Shown: positions 6,793-14,743, counted from the first letter of the stretch. The stretch: DNA of 18,859 nt from Natronohydrobacter sp. (GCA_007118445.1 SKRP01000205.1:1-18859); one strand, 5' to 3'. The notes: a model not told the origin generated them from the letters alone. A program made the numbers and translations.

Positions 6793-7977
6793 TCAGCGCC
6801 CCAAGAGCTTGATCCCGCGCGATAATCCATCCAGCGTCATCGGCACCATGCGCCCCTCGAGGATCTGGCTGATCATCTTCGTGGATTGCGTATAGCGCCA
6901 ATGCGTTTCCGGGGTCGGGTTGATCCAGAGATGATCAGGCCATTGCGCACAGGCGCGGCGCAACCAGGTCTCGCCCGATTCCTCGTTCCAATGCTCATTC
7001 GCGCCGCCGGGATAGGCGATTTCATAGGGCGACATCGCCGCATCGCCCACAAAGATACATTTCCAGTCGCTGCCATAATGGCGCAGCACATCCCAGGTTG
7101 GCATCCGTTCGGTCCAGCGCCGCGCATTGTCGCGCCAGACGAATTCATAAAGACAATTGTGGAAATAATAATGCTCGAAATGCTTGAACTCGGCCTTGGC
7201 GGCGCTGAACAATTCTTCGACCGCGCGCACATGGTCATCCATCGACCCGCCGATATCCAAGAGCAGCAGCACCTTCACTGCATTGCGCCGCTCGGGCCGC
7301 GTGCGCACATCCAGCCAGCCCTGTTCGGCGGTGGACCGGATCGTGCCATCCAGATCAAGCTCTTGCTCCGCCCCGTCCCGCGCCCATTTGCGCAGGCGTT
7401 TGAGGGCCACCTTGATATTGCGGGTGCCAAGCTCCACCGTGTCATCGAGATTGCGGAATTCGCGCTTGTCCCAGACCTTGACCGCGCGCCTGTGGCGCGA
7501 CTTGTCCTGCCCGATGCGCACGCCTTCGGGGTTGTAGCCATAGGCCCCGAAAGGCGAGGTGCCCGCTGTCCCGATCCATTTATTGCCGCCCTGATGGCGG
7601 CCCTTCTGCTCTTCCAGCCGCTGGCGCAGGGTCTCCATCAGCTTGTCGAACCCGCCCAGCGCGTCCACCTGCGCGCGTTCCTCTGGCGTCAGATGCTTTT
7701 CGGCCATCTTCTCCAGCCAGTCGCGCGGCAGGTCCACAGCATCGAGCACCTGATCCAGACTGAGCGCCTCGACGCCTGCAAAACTGGCGGCAAAGGCGCG
7801 GTCGAAGCGGTCAAGATGGCGCTCATCCTTCACCATCGCGCTGCGCGCAAGGTAGTAGAACCCGTCAATGTCATAGGTGACAAGCCCGGCCTGAACCGCT
7901 TCCAGAAAGCTCAGATATTCGCGCAGTGAGACGGGTACCGCATGATCGCGCAGGCTTTGAAAGAAGGGCAGGAACAT
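6793..7977 (-). CDS. VWA-domain (CoxE-like) protein
   Basis: 394 aa from the ATG at 7977; the upstream extension of the frame runs through another small gene and is discarded. Residues 1-100 form a helical N-terminal region (MFLPFFQSLR, SLREYLSFLEAVQAG). At about 120-150 is a basic/Gly-rich linker (GRHQGGNKWIGTAGTSPFG). The C-terminal von Willebrand factor A domain carries a MIDAS-type motif, DIGGSM at 241-246, followed by an AMS and a WINP strand. CoxE-like VWA proteins work with MoxR AAA+ ATPases as a maturation or metal-insertion chaperone pair, and a MoxR gene lies at the head of this operon. The last gene of the - strand operon, it starts 7 bases after the 54-aa gene. The client protein is unknown. 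Confidence 0.88.
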   Translation of the reverse strand: MFLPFFQSLRDHAVPVSLREYLSFLEAVQAGLVTYDIDGFYYLARSAMVKDERHLDRFDRAFAASFAGVEALSLDQVLDAVDLPRDWLEKMAEKHLTPEERAQVDALGGFDKLMETLRQRLEEQKGRHQGGNKWIGTAGTSPFGAYGYNPEGVRIGQDKSRHRRAVKVWDKREFRNLDDTVELGTRNIKVALKRLRKWARDGAEQELDLDGTIRSTAEQGWLDVRTRPERRNAVKVLLLLDIGGSMDDHVRAVEELFSAAKAEFKHFEHYYFHNCLYEFVWRDNARRWTERMPTWDVLRHYGSDWKCIFVGDAAMSPYEIAYPGGANEHWNEESGETWLRRACAQWPDHLWINPTPETHWRYTQSTKMISQILEGRMVPMTLDGLSRGIKLLGR

Positions 7978-7984
7978 CGCGACC

Positions 7985-8149
7985 TCAGAGCAGTTTCTCC
8001 AACCCGATCGTGGCAAAGAGACCCAACAGCCCGCCGATAATCGCGCCCACTGCGGCATATTGCGCGCGGTCCTTGGTGTCGCCACCGGCCTGTTTCGCGT
8101 TGCGCAGCCCCAGCACCAGACCAAGAACTGCCCCGATGATCACAATCAT
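7985..8149 (-). CDS. 54-aa small membrane protein
   Basis: A short open frame filling the gap between the DUF2927 lipoprotein and the VWA gene. The translation has two hydrophobic stretches, MIVIIGAVLGLVLGL (1-15) and AAVGAIIGGLLGLFATIGL (about 32-50), with a polar charged loop NAKQAGGDTKDRAQ between. The second has the small-residue spacing G-x3-G / GG-LLG of glycine-zipper helices. It ends with a stop 7 bases before the VWA start. The ribosome binding site is weak (GGGAAA, about 7 bases upstream). The gap is otherwise unexplained, the composition is protein-like and the spacing suits an operon, so this is probably a real gene. No family is recognised. Confidence 0.65.
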   Translation of the reverse strand: MIVIIGAVLGLVLGLRNAKQAGGDTKDRAQYAAVGAIIGGLLGLFATIGLEKLL

Positions 8150-8177
8150 GATCTATTTCCCACGCTCTATTTCCTTG

Positions 8178-9539
8178 TCATTCGCGGATCAGCGCGGCGA
8201 TTTCCGCGCGCCGGTTTGCCGCTGCTTCTTCAGACCCGAAGCCGAAAATCGCGAAGGGCACAGCGTCGCGCCGCAATTGTTCGGCTTCTGCCTGCCTGTC
8301 CATACGTTCCAGCGCCTGCGCGCGCAACAGCATCAGCGAAGACAGGAGCGCCCCGTTTTCCGTGCGCCGCGCTGGCCCCATCGCGGCATCGGTCAGGCGC
8401 AGCACCAGCGGATACTGCCCGGCCCCCAGCGCCTGGGCGGCCAGATGCAACTCGACATGCGCGCGCGGCACTTCGCCGCCGGGGCGGTTGGCATAGATCG
8501 CGGCGGCGCTCACAAGCGCATTCAACGCCTGTTCGCCCTCGCCGGGCGGGGCGTAGCGGGCGGCCAGAAACAGGCTGAAGGCCATGCGCTCATCGCGCCA
8601 ATCTTCGGCCACAGCGATGCGCAGCGCGTCCTGCGCGAAGTTGAAACCGCGCCTTCGGCTGGAACTGCCCAGCGCGTTTTCAATCGCCACATTCCAGACC
8701 ATCGGTGTGGGAACCGGGTCGAGCGGCACCGCGCTGCGTCCTTGCCCGCGCGGGTTGAGCTGCGCCAGAATGGCAGGCAAGCGCGCGGCCACATCTTCGC
8801 GGCTCATGCCGGGGCGCAGGTCGGGATGATACCAGACCCGCAGGGCCAGCATGTCGAAACCCGTGGCCGAGGTCTGGAAATTATCGTCATTCCAGATCGT
8901 CTCGCCGATGCGAAACAGGTCATTCAGCGGGCCGAGCGCCTGGGTGACTTCTTCATGCAGGCAGTCGCGCATTTCCTGAACATTGGTGTCTGAAGGTGTG
9001 ACCACCAGCACTTTTTCGCGCGTGACCACCTGCGTCCAGTCCAGATGCGCGCCGCGCGGATTGGCGCGGAATTCGGCCCAGCTGGACACATTGGGGATCA
9101 CGAAACAGGCCGCATCCGGCACCATCCGGCGCATCTGCGCGCGCGGCACGAATTCCACCACGATATTCGCCGCTGCATCGCTGCGCCGCACATCCAGCCG
9201 CGCCTCTGAGCGCAGCCGGGTAATCAGCCGGTCGGTTTCTGTCGCGGCCAGCGGCGGCACATCCCCGCTCAGCCGCAAGGATACCGGGCCTTCAAAGCGT
9301 GAGAATTGCGGGATCTCGCGCCCCGATTCCAGCCGGAAGCCCAGTTCCAGAATATCCTGCGCGATCTGGGCATTGCTGCGCGCCGGTGCAAAGGGGCGGG
9401 GCGGGCCGAATAATGCCGCCGAGCTGACCGCGCGCGATTGCACGGCGGGCGCCTCGGTCGAGATCGGCATGGATTGGCGTGGTGCGTCGCAAGCGGCGAG
9501 CGCGAGGGCGCAAAGCGCGGGAAAAACGGCGCCTTTCAT
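8178..9539 (-). CDS. DUF2927 family lipoprotein
   Basis: 453 aa. It begins with a lipoprotein signal: MKGAVFPALCALALAAC with the lipobox cysteine at residue 17, so it should be anchored in the envelope. The DUF2927 domain covers about 55-240 and carries the conserved set AACFV (145), DCLHEEVTQALGPLND (192-207) and a later WNDDN. The HEE plus Gln/Asn pattern suggests a zincin-like or metal-binding centre, but that is inference. Residues 290-453 are Ala-rich helical repeats like TPR-type helices. The start overlaps the GNAT stop (ATGA, 4 bases), so the two are coupled. An envelope protein inside a MoxR/VWA operon is a candidate client or partner of that chaperone pair. Confidence 0.85.
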   Translation of the reverse strand: MKGAVFPALCALALAACDAPRQSMPISTEAPAVQSRAVSSAALFGPPRPFAPARSNAQIAQDILELGFRLESGREIPQFSRFEGPVSLRLSGDVPPLAATETDRLITRLRSEARLDVRRSDAAANIVVEFVPRAQMRRMVPDAACFVIPNVSSWAEFRANPRGAHLDWTQVVTREKVLVVTPSDTNVQEMRDCLHEEVTQALGPLNDLFRIGETIWNDDNFQTSATGFDMLALRVWYHPDLRPGMSREDVAARLPAILAQLNPRGQGRSAVPLDPVPTPMVWNVAIENALGSSSRRRGFNFAQDALRIAVAEDWRDERMAFSLFLAARYAPPGEGEQALNALVSAAAIYANRPGGEVPRAHVELHLAAQALGAGQYPLVLRLTDAAMGPARRTENGALLSSLMLLRAQALERMDRQAEAEQLRRDAVPFAIFGFGSEEAAANRRAEIAALIRE

Positions 9540-9982
9540 GCGGGCCGCACATATTTGATGAAAGGTGTCTCAACCCCGATCTTGTCATAGAGCTTGCGCG
9601 CCGTGGCGTTGAAATCCTGCGTGGTCCAGTAGACATCGGGCACGCCGCGCGCGTCAGAGGCGGCATAAACTGCCTCGATCAGCGCGCGGCCTGCGCCTTG
9701 CGACCGTGCCTGCTCATCGACATAGAGATCCTGCAGATAACAGATCCCCGCCGGTTTCCAGCAATGCGCATGGAACAGGTAATGCACCAGCCCAACGGCC
9801 CGACCATCCGCCCAGGCCAGCAGGCCGAAAGGGCTGTGCGGGTCGTCGGACAAGAGCGCCTCGAAGGTCGTGTTATAGACATCCAGCGGCAGGGTCGTGT
9901 CGTAGAAATCAAGATAGGCATACCAGACCTGCGCCCATTGCGGCTTGTCAGCACGGGTGAGCGGGGAAATCGTCACTGCCAT
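9536..9982 (-). CDS. GNAT family N-acetyltransferase
   Basis: 148 aa from the ATG at 9982 (MAVTISPLTRAD). The frame continues upstream but overlaps moxR; this start lies 1 base after the moxR stop, behind a GGGGCG-type site. The GNAT core is clear: an acceptor-side beta strand with GLVHYLFH, then CYLQDLYVDEQARSQGAGRALIEAVY. This is the acetyl-CoA binding motif A with a Q/R-x-x-G-x-G/A loop at SQGAGRAL. Next come DVYWTTQDFNATARKLYDKIG and an FIKY ending. It transfers an acetyl group from acetyl-CoA to an amine; the acceptor is unknown. It is the second gene of the operon and overlaps the lipoprotein gene by 4 bases. Confidence 0.9.
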   Translation of the reverse strand: MAVTISPLTRADKPQWAQVWYAYLDFYDTTLPLDVYNTTFEALLSDDPHSPFGLLAWADGRAVGLVHYLFHAHCWKPAGICYLQDLYVDEQARSQGAGRALIEAVYAASDARGVPDVYWTTQDFNATARKLYDKIGVETPFIKYVRPA

Positions 9983-9983
9983 C

Positions 9984-10826
9984 TCAGCGCCCCTGCCTGC
10001 GCGCCATGAAGGCCAGCCGCTCGAACAGATGCACATCCTGTTCATTCTTCAGCAACGCGCCATGCAGTTTCGGCAGCGCGCTGGCATTGTCGCGTTTCAG
10101 ATCCTCGGGCGACAGATCCTCGGCGAGAAGCAGTTTCAGCCAGTCCAGCACCTCGGATGTCGAGGGTTTCTTCTTCAGCCCCGGTGTTTCGCGGATCTCG
10201 TAGAATTGCGTCAGTGCCGTGGTCAGCAGTGCGGGTTTGATACCCGGAAAATGCACATCGACAATGGCTTTCAGCGTCTCCAGCTCGGGGAAGCGTATGT
10301 AATGGAAGAAACAGCGCCGCAGGAACGCATCCGGCAGGTCTTTTTCATTGTTCGAGGTGATGATCACCACAGGGCGTTGGCGGGCCTTGATCGTCTCGCC
10401 GGTCTCGTAGACGAAAAACTGCATCTGATCGAGTTCCTGCAACAGATCGTTGGGAAACTCGATATCGGCCTTGTCGATCTCGTCGATCAGCAGGACCACA
10501 CGGCCCTCGGCCTCGAATGCCTGCCAGAGCTTGCCCTTGCGGATATAGTTCTTCACGTCATTGACGCGCGCATCACCCAGCTGGCTGTCGCGCAGCCGCG
10601 ACACAGCGTCATATTCATAAAGGCCCTGCTGCGCGCGGGTGGTGGATTTGATCGACCATTCGATGATCGGCAGGCCCAGCGAAGCCGCGACCTGCCGCGC
10701 GAGTTCGGTCTTGCCGGTGCCCGGCTCGCCCTTGACCAGCAACGGGCGCTGCAGGGTCACAGCGGCATTGACCGCGACTTGCAAATCCTCGCTGGCGATA
10801 TAGCTCTGGGTAGAGGTGAATTGCAT
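9984..10826 (-). CDS. MoxR-type AAA+ ATPase
   Basis: 280-aa cytoplasmic AAA+ ATPase of the MoxR family. Walker A is GEPGTGKT at 33-40, Walker B is VVLLIDEID at about 110-118, sensor 1 is ITSNNEKDLP from about 156, and arginine-finger candidates are FLRRC (169-172). The insert QMQFFVYETGETIKARQRP is usual in MoxR. Members assist maturation of metalloenzymes or complexes, generally with a VWA protein, and here the VWA partner is four genes downstream. As first gene it sets expression of the operon and is divergent from dksA across about 260 bases. The family call is firm; the client is not known. Confidence 0.93.
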   Translation of the reverse strand: MQFTSTQSYIASEDLQVAVNAAVTLQRPLLVKGEPGTGKTELARQVAASLGLPIIEWSIKSTTRAQQGLYEYDAVSRLRDSQLGDARVNDVKNYIRKGKLWQAFEAEGRVVLLIDEIDKADIEFPNDLLQELDQMQFFVYETGETIKARQRPVVIITSNNEKDLPDAFLRRCFFHYIRFPELETLKAIVDVHFPGIKPALLTTALTQFYEIRETPGLKKKPSTSEVLDWLKLLLAEDLSPEDLKRDNASALPKLHGALLKNEQDVHLFERLAFMARRQGR

Positions 10827-10931
10827 TTCTGTCCGCTCTCGCTTCGTGCTGTCATCCGATTGTCATTATCCGACGCAACAAACTGATCTTTTCCGGCAAC
10901 CTAGCCTGCATGCTGCTGTCCGACAAGTCAG

Positions 10932-10950
10932 GTTGCAACGCTGATGCAAC
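10932..10950. promoter_or_regulatory. Inverted repeat in the moxR-dksA divergent region
   Basis: GTTGCA (10932-10937) and TGCAAC (10945-10950) form an inverted pair with a 7-base spacer, and the left arm itself extends to the 8-base palindrome GTTGCAAC. It is centred between the two divergent genes, where an operator for either would sit. A weak promoter candidate toward dksA is GTGACA with a 17-base spacer to TATCGC, near 10979-11007. No regulator can be assigned. Confidence 0.3.
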
Positions 10951-11088
10951 TCGTGGCCATCCAGCACAAGGAAAGCGCGTGACAATTCCGGGCGCATCCG
11001 CTATCGCACAGCGCAGGGACGGGATATAGGTGAGGCAGCCATGAAGAACCTCAACACTTATGTTTCGGATGAAACCGAGGAGCGAGGC

Positions 11089-11511
11089 ATGAAACCAGAG
11101 ACTTTCCTGCCGGAAGATTACCGGCCGGCAGAAGACGAACCCTTCATGAATGAGCGCCAGCTGGAATATTTCCGGCGCAAGCTGATGGTCTGGAAAGAGG
11201 ATATTCTCAAAGGCTCGCAGGAAACGCTTGCCGAACTGGCCAATTCCAGCCGCAACATTCCCGATGTTGCGGATCGGGCCTCTGAAGAAACCGACCGGGC
11301 GCTGGAATTGCGCACCCGCGACCGCCAGCGCAAGCTGATTTCCAAGATCGATGCCGCGCTGCGCCGGATCGACAATGGCGAGTTCGGGTATTGTGAAGCG
11401 ACCGGCGAGCGCATTTCGCTCAAGCGTCTGGATGCGCGCCCGATCGCCACGATGACGCTGCAGGCGCAGGAAGCGCATGAGCGCAATGAGCGCGTGCATC
11501 GCGACGACTGA
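11089..11511 (+). CDS. dksA: DksA-type RNA polymerase-binding regulator (single cysteine)
   Basis: Transcription factor that binds the RNA polymerase secondary channel and works with ppGpp in the stringent response. From the ATG at 11089 it is 140 aa (MKPETFLPEDYRPAEDE...), with GAGGAG ahead of it. An in-frame ATG at 11041, with GGTGAGG before it, would add 16 residues and cannot be excluded. The coiled-coil part has the tip DVADRASEETDRALELR, with the functional Asp/Ala pair. The globular end has only one cysteine (GYCEATGERISL) where the classic protein has four for zinc. Single-Cys DksA is known from Rhodobacter sphaeroides and is functional, so this is a lineage feature and not decay. It is monocistronic, ending in the terminator at 11539-11570. 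Confidence 0.93.
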   Translation: MKPETFLPEDYRPAEDEPFMNERQLEYFRRKLMVWKEDILKGSQETLAELANSSRNIPDVADRASEETDRALELRTRDRQRKLISKIDAALRRIDNGEFGYCEATGERISLKRLDARPIATMTLQAQEAHERNERVHRDD

Positions 11512-11538
11512 GCGACCGTGCACAGGGCAATGAATTTC

Positions 11539-11570
11539 AACACCGGGCGCGGGTCAGCGTCCGGTGTTTT
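11539..11570 (+). terminator. Rho-independent terminator of dksA
   Basis: A 12-bp stem AACACCGGGCGC (11539-11550) / GCGTCCGGTGTT (11557-11568), with one G-U wobble and the loop GGGTCA, is followed by TTCTGTT. It lies 28 bases after the dksA stop and just before the monooxygenase gene. Confidence 0.8.
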
Positions 11571-11585
11571 CTGTTGGGGGTGCGT

Positions 11586-12752
11586 ATGGCGGTGAAGGGG
11601 CTGAAAGTCCTGATTGTGGGCGGCGGGGTCGCGGGGATCGCGGCGGCGGGCGCATTGGCGCAGCGCGGCGCGCGGGTCACGCTGCTGGAACAGGCGGCAG
11701 GGTTTCTCGAACACGGGGCCGGGTTGCAGATCAGCCCCAATGGCGCGCGGGTGATCGCGGCGCTGGGGCAGGGCGCGGCGCTGGAGCGGCTGGGCACGCG
11801 CAGCCGCGCGGTCGTGCTGCGCAAGGGCGCGAGCGGCGCGCAGGTGCTGCGGCTCGACCTGCCGACAGGGGATGCGGGTTTCCATCTGATCCACCGCGCC
11901 GATCTGATCGAGGTCTTGCGCGGCGCGCTGGACGACGTCGAAACCCGGATGGTCGCGCGGGTGACAGAAATCGCCCCTGATGGCCCGCGCCCCTCAGTCA
12001 CGCTGGAGGGCGGTACGCAGCTCGACGCCGATCTGGTGCTGGGCGCGGACGGGCTGCATTCGGTGATCCGCCCTGCGCTGAACCCGTCTGCCGGGAAAGC
12101 CCCGTTCTTCACGGGTCAGGTCGCGTGGCGCGCGCTGATTCCCGGCCGCCCCGATGACGCGCCAGAGGCGCAGGTCTTCATGGGGCCGGGTCGGCATCTG
12201 GTCAGCTACCCGCTGCGTGGCGGCAGTTTGCGCAATATCGTGGCGGTTGAAGAGCGCCGCGACTGGGCCGCAGAGGGCTGGAGCCATCCTGGCAGCAAGG
12301 CCGGGTTGCGCGCCGCTTTTGCAGGATTCGGCGGTCCCGTTCCGGGTTGGCTGGAACAGGTTGATACGCTCTGGCTCTGGGGGCTGTTCCGCCATCCGGT
12401 CGCGGCAAACTGGCATCGGGGGCAGGCGGCGATTCTGGGCGATGCAGCGCATCCGACGCTGCCCTTCATGGCGCAGGGGGCGAATCTGGCGCTGGAGGAT
12501 GCCTGGTCGCTGGCGCATATGCTGGATCAGAACGCGGATAGTCCGGCCGCGCTGGCGGCCTGGCAGCACGCCCGCCGGGGTCGCGTGTTGCGCGTGGTCG
12601 AGGCCGCCAATCGCAATGCGCGCAATTATCATCTGCGCGCGCCGCTGGCCCCGCTCGCGCATCTGGTCCTGCGCCTTTCCGGCAAAATTCGGCCCGATGC
12701 GCCGCTGCGCCGGTTCAACTGGATCTATGACCATGATGTCACGGCTGCGTGA
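11586..12752 (+). CDS. FAD-dependent monooxygenase (class A flavoprotein hydroxylase)
   Basis: 388 aa from the ATG at 11586, preceded by GGGGGTG; a TTG at 11574 would add four residues. The three motifs of PHBH-type hydroxylases are present: the N-terminal dinucleotide fold VGGGVAGIAAAGALA (about 11-25), the GADGLHSVIR motif around 153-162 linking FAD and NADPH, and GDAAHPTLPFMAQGANLALEDA from about 285, which contacts the FAD ribityl chain. The closest named relatives by eye are salicylate/3-hydroxybenzoate hydroxylase-like and UbiH-like enzymes. The aromatic substrate cannot be deduced, since no pathway genes surround it. It is read on its own or with the protease gene 62 bases downstream. 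Confidence 0.9.
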   Translation: MAVKGLKVLIVGGGVAGIAAAGALAQRGARVTLLEQAAGFLEHGAGLQISPNGARVIAALGQGAALERLGTRSRAVVLRKGASGAQVLRLDLPTGDAGFHLIHRADLIEVLRGALDDVETRMVARVTEIAPDGPRPSVTLEGGTQLDADLVLGADGLHSVIRPALNPSAGKAPFFTGQVAWRALIPGRPDDAPEAQVFMGPGRHLVSYPLRGGSLRNIVAVEERRDWAAEGWSHPGSKAGLRAAFAGFGGPVPGWLEQVDTLWLWGLFRHPVAANWHRGQAAILGDAAHPTLPFMAQGANLALEDAWSLAHMLDQNADSPAALAAWQHARRGRVLRVVEAANRNARNYHLRAPLAPLAHLVLRLSGKIRPDAPLRRFNWIYDHDVTAA

Positions 12753-12814
12753 AGGCAGATGTTTTCGCGCAAGACAGGCCACAGATACATCCTGCAAGAG
12801 ATCAGGAGAACAAG

Positions 12815-13405
12815 ATGACTATCGATGGTGACCAGATCGCGATGCTTGTCTATCTGGGCATCTGGGGCACTGTGCTGATCAGCTATTTCCTGATCGCGCG
12901 GACGCAGGGCATCGGCCAGAGCCTGCGTCAGCTGATCCTCTGGGGGCTGATCATTGTCGGGGTCGCTGCGGGATACGGCTTGTGGCAGGATCTGTCGCAG
13001 CAAAACCGTATCACCGTGGTCAGCGAGGGCGGGGTCGCATTGCGCGCGGACCGCAACGGGCATTTTCATATCACGCTCGGGGTGAATGGCACCCCGGTCG
13101 ATTTTCTGGTCGATACCGGGGCCAGCGATCTGGTGCTGACGCGCGAGGATGCCATGCGCGCGGGCATCGATCCGGCATCGCTGAATTTCCTCGGTCAGGC
13201 GATGACCGCGAATGGCATGGTGCGCACCGCGCGGGTGACGCTGGACGAGGTGGCGCTGCGTGCAGGCGATCTGGATATTCGCGACCGCGATGTGACTGCC
13301 TCTGTTACCGAAGGCGAGTTGCATATCTCGCTGCTGGGCATGACCTATCTGCGCCGTTTCGCGCGGATCTCGATCGAAGGCGACCGGCTGGTCCTTGAGC
13401 GCTGA
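12815..13405 (+). CDS. Membrane-anchored retropepsin-like aspartic protease (TIGR02281 type)
   Basis: 196 aa from the ATG at 12815, chosen because AGGAGAACAAG precedes it and the earlier frame start (12749) lies at the end of the previous gene. Two hydrophobic helices, at about 9-29 and 38-55, anchor it. The rest is a single retropepsin lobe with the catalytic motif VDTGASDLVLT (Asp100), the flap region and a late hydrophobic HISLLGMTYLRRF that matches the family's GMxxL block. Such proteins act as homodimers like viral proteases and face the periplasm; the substrate is unknown. It follows the monooxygenase on the same strand and precedes trpB, without any evident functional link. Confidence 0.88.
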   Translation: MTIDGDQIAMLVYLGIWGTVLISYFLIARTQGIGQSLRQLILWGLIIVGVAAGYGLWQDLSQQNRITVVSEGGVALRADRNGHFHITLGVNGTPVDFLVDTGASDLVLTREDAMRAGIDPASLNFLGQAMTANGMVRTARVTLDEVALRAGDLDIRDRDVTASVTEGELHISLLGMTYLRRFARISIEGDRLVLER

Positions 13406-13455
13406 GCGTTTTTCCTCCGCCGCCCGCTTCAACCCGTTCCGCGCGGGTCTTTCGC

Positions 13456-13484
13456 TTGCCGCGCCATGGCGCGGGCGCTAGGAA
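13456..13484 (+). promoter_or_regulatory. Candidate trpB promoter with a palindrome in the spacer
   Basis: TTGCCG (13456-13461), a 17-base spacer, then TAGGAA (13479-13484) gives a weak sigma-70-like promoter upstream of trpB. The spacer overlaps a 16-base perfect palindrome, CCGCGCCATGGCGCGG (13459-13474), which could be an operator or simply a GC-rich chance palindrome. Confidence 0.3.
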
Positions 13485-13516
13485 AGACACATATGCAAAC
13501 TTGAAAGGCGCGCGCC

Positions 13517-14743
13517 ATGCCAGATGATCTGATCAACTCCTTCCTGACTGTTCCTGACGAGAATGGCCGTTTCGGCATTTATGGCGGGCGGTTCGTGTCG
13601 GAAACGCTGATGCCGCTGATCCTGGATCTGGAAGCGGAATATGAGCGCGCCAAGACGGATGACAGTTTCTGGGCGCAGATGGATGATCTGTGGACGCATT
13701 ATGTCGGCCGCCCTTCGCCCTTGTATTTCGCCGAGCGTCTGACCGAGCATTGCGGCGGCGCGAAAATTTACCTGAAGCGCGACGAGCTGAACCATACCGG
13801 CGCGCATAAGATCAACAATGTGCTGGGCCAGATCCTGCTGGCGATGCGCATGGGCAAGAGCCGGATCATCGCTGAAACCGGGGCCGGGCAGCATGGCGTG
13901 GCCACGGCCACAGTCTGCGCGCGGTTCGGGCTGAAATGCGTGGTCTATATGGGCGCGCATGATGTCGAGCGGCAGGCCCCGAACGTGTTCCGCATGAAGC
14001 TGCTGGGGGCCGAGGTGGTGCCGGTGCGGTCCGGGCGCGGCACGCTGAAAGATGCGATGAATGATGCGCTGCGCGACTGGGTGACGAATGTGCGCGACAC
14101 ATTCTACTGCATCGGCACTGTGGCCGGGCCGCACCCCTATCCGGCGATGGTGCGCGATTTCCAGTCGATCATCGGCAAGGAAACCAAAGAGCAGATCATG
14201 GCGCGCGAAGGGCGACTGCCCGACACGATCATCGCGGCAATCGGCGGCGGGTCGAACGCGATGGGGCTGTTCTACCCGTTCCTTGACGACAAGGAGGTCG
14301 CGATCATCGGGGTCGAGGCCGGGGGCCACGGTGTTGATGACCGGATGGAGCATTGCGCCTCGCTCACTGGCGGGCGTCCGGGCGTGCTGCATGGCAACCG
14401 CACCTATCTCTTGCAGGATGCGGATGGGCAGATCCTGGAAGGGCATTCGATTTCGGCGGGGCTGGATTACCCCGGCATCGGGCCGGAACATGCCTGGCTG
14501 AAGGATATGGGCCGCGCGGAATATGTCTCGATCACCGATGACGAAGCGCTTTCGGCCTTCCAGACCTGCTGTGCGCTCGAGGGAATCATTCCCGCGCTCG
14601 AACCGTCACACGCCCTGGCCCATGTGCTGAAAATCGCGCCGGATCTGCCTGCCGACCATCTGCTGGTGATGAATATGTGCGGGCGCGGCGATAAGGATAT
14701 TTTCACCGTCGCGAAGCATCTGGGCTTTGATATGAAGGCATAA
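13517..14743 (+). CDS. trpB: Tryptophan synthase beta chain
   Basis: PLP enzyme joining indole and serine in the last step of tryptophan synthesis, partnered with TrpA in a tunnelled complex. The product is 408 aa, usual length. The PLP lysine is K98 in NHTGAHKINN, the catalytic acid E120 lies in AETGAGQHG, and the PLP phosphate loop is GGGSNAMG (243-250). The C-terminal block is MCGRGDKDIF. At 388, where the Salmonella enzyme has Ser377 near the PLP pyridine nitrogen, this protein has Cys, a variation seen in other PLP enzymes of this fold. The AAGG site upstream is adequate. trpA and trpF are not in the window. The stop codon is embedded in an 18-bp perfect palindrome. Confidence 0.97.
   Translation: MPDDLINSFLTVPDENGRFGIYGGRFVSETLMPLILDLEAEYERAKTDDSFWAQMDDLWTHYVGRPSPLYFAERLTEHCGGAKIYLKRDELNHTGAHKINNVLGQILLAMRMGKSRIIAETGAGQHGVATATVCARFGLKCVVYMGAHDVERQAPNVFRMKLLGAEVVPVRSGRGTLKDAMNDALRDWVTNVRDTFYCIGTVAGPHPYPAMVRDFQSIIGKETKEQIMAREGRLPDTIIAAIGGGSNAMGLFYPFLDDKEVAIIGVEAGGHGVDDRMEHCASLTGGRPGVLHGNRTYLLQDADGQILEGHSISAGLDYPGIGPEHAWLKDMGRAEYVSITDDEALSAFQTCCALEGIIPALEPSHALAHVLKIAPDLPADHLLVMNMCGRGDKDIFTVAKHLGFDMKA

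Noticed and set aside
6886..8993. Two long + strand frames opposite the VWA and lipoprotein genes
   Set aside because: Both are antisense shadows; the - strand products have clear domains and operon spacing.
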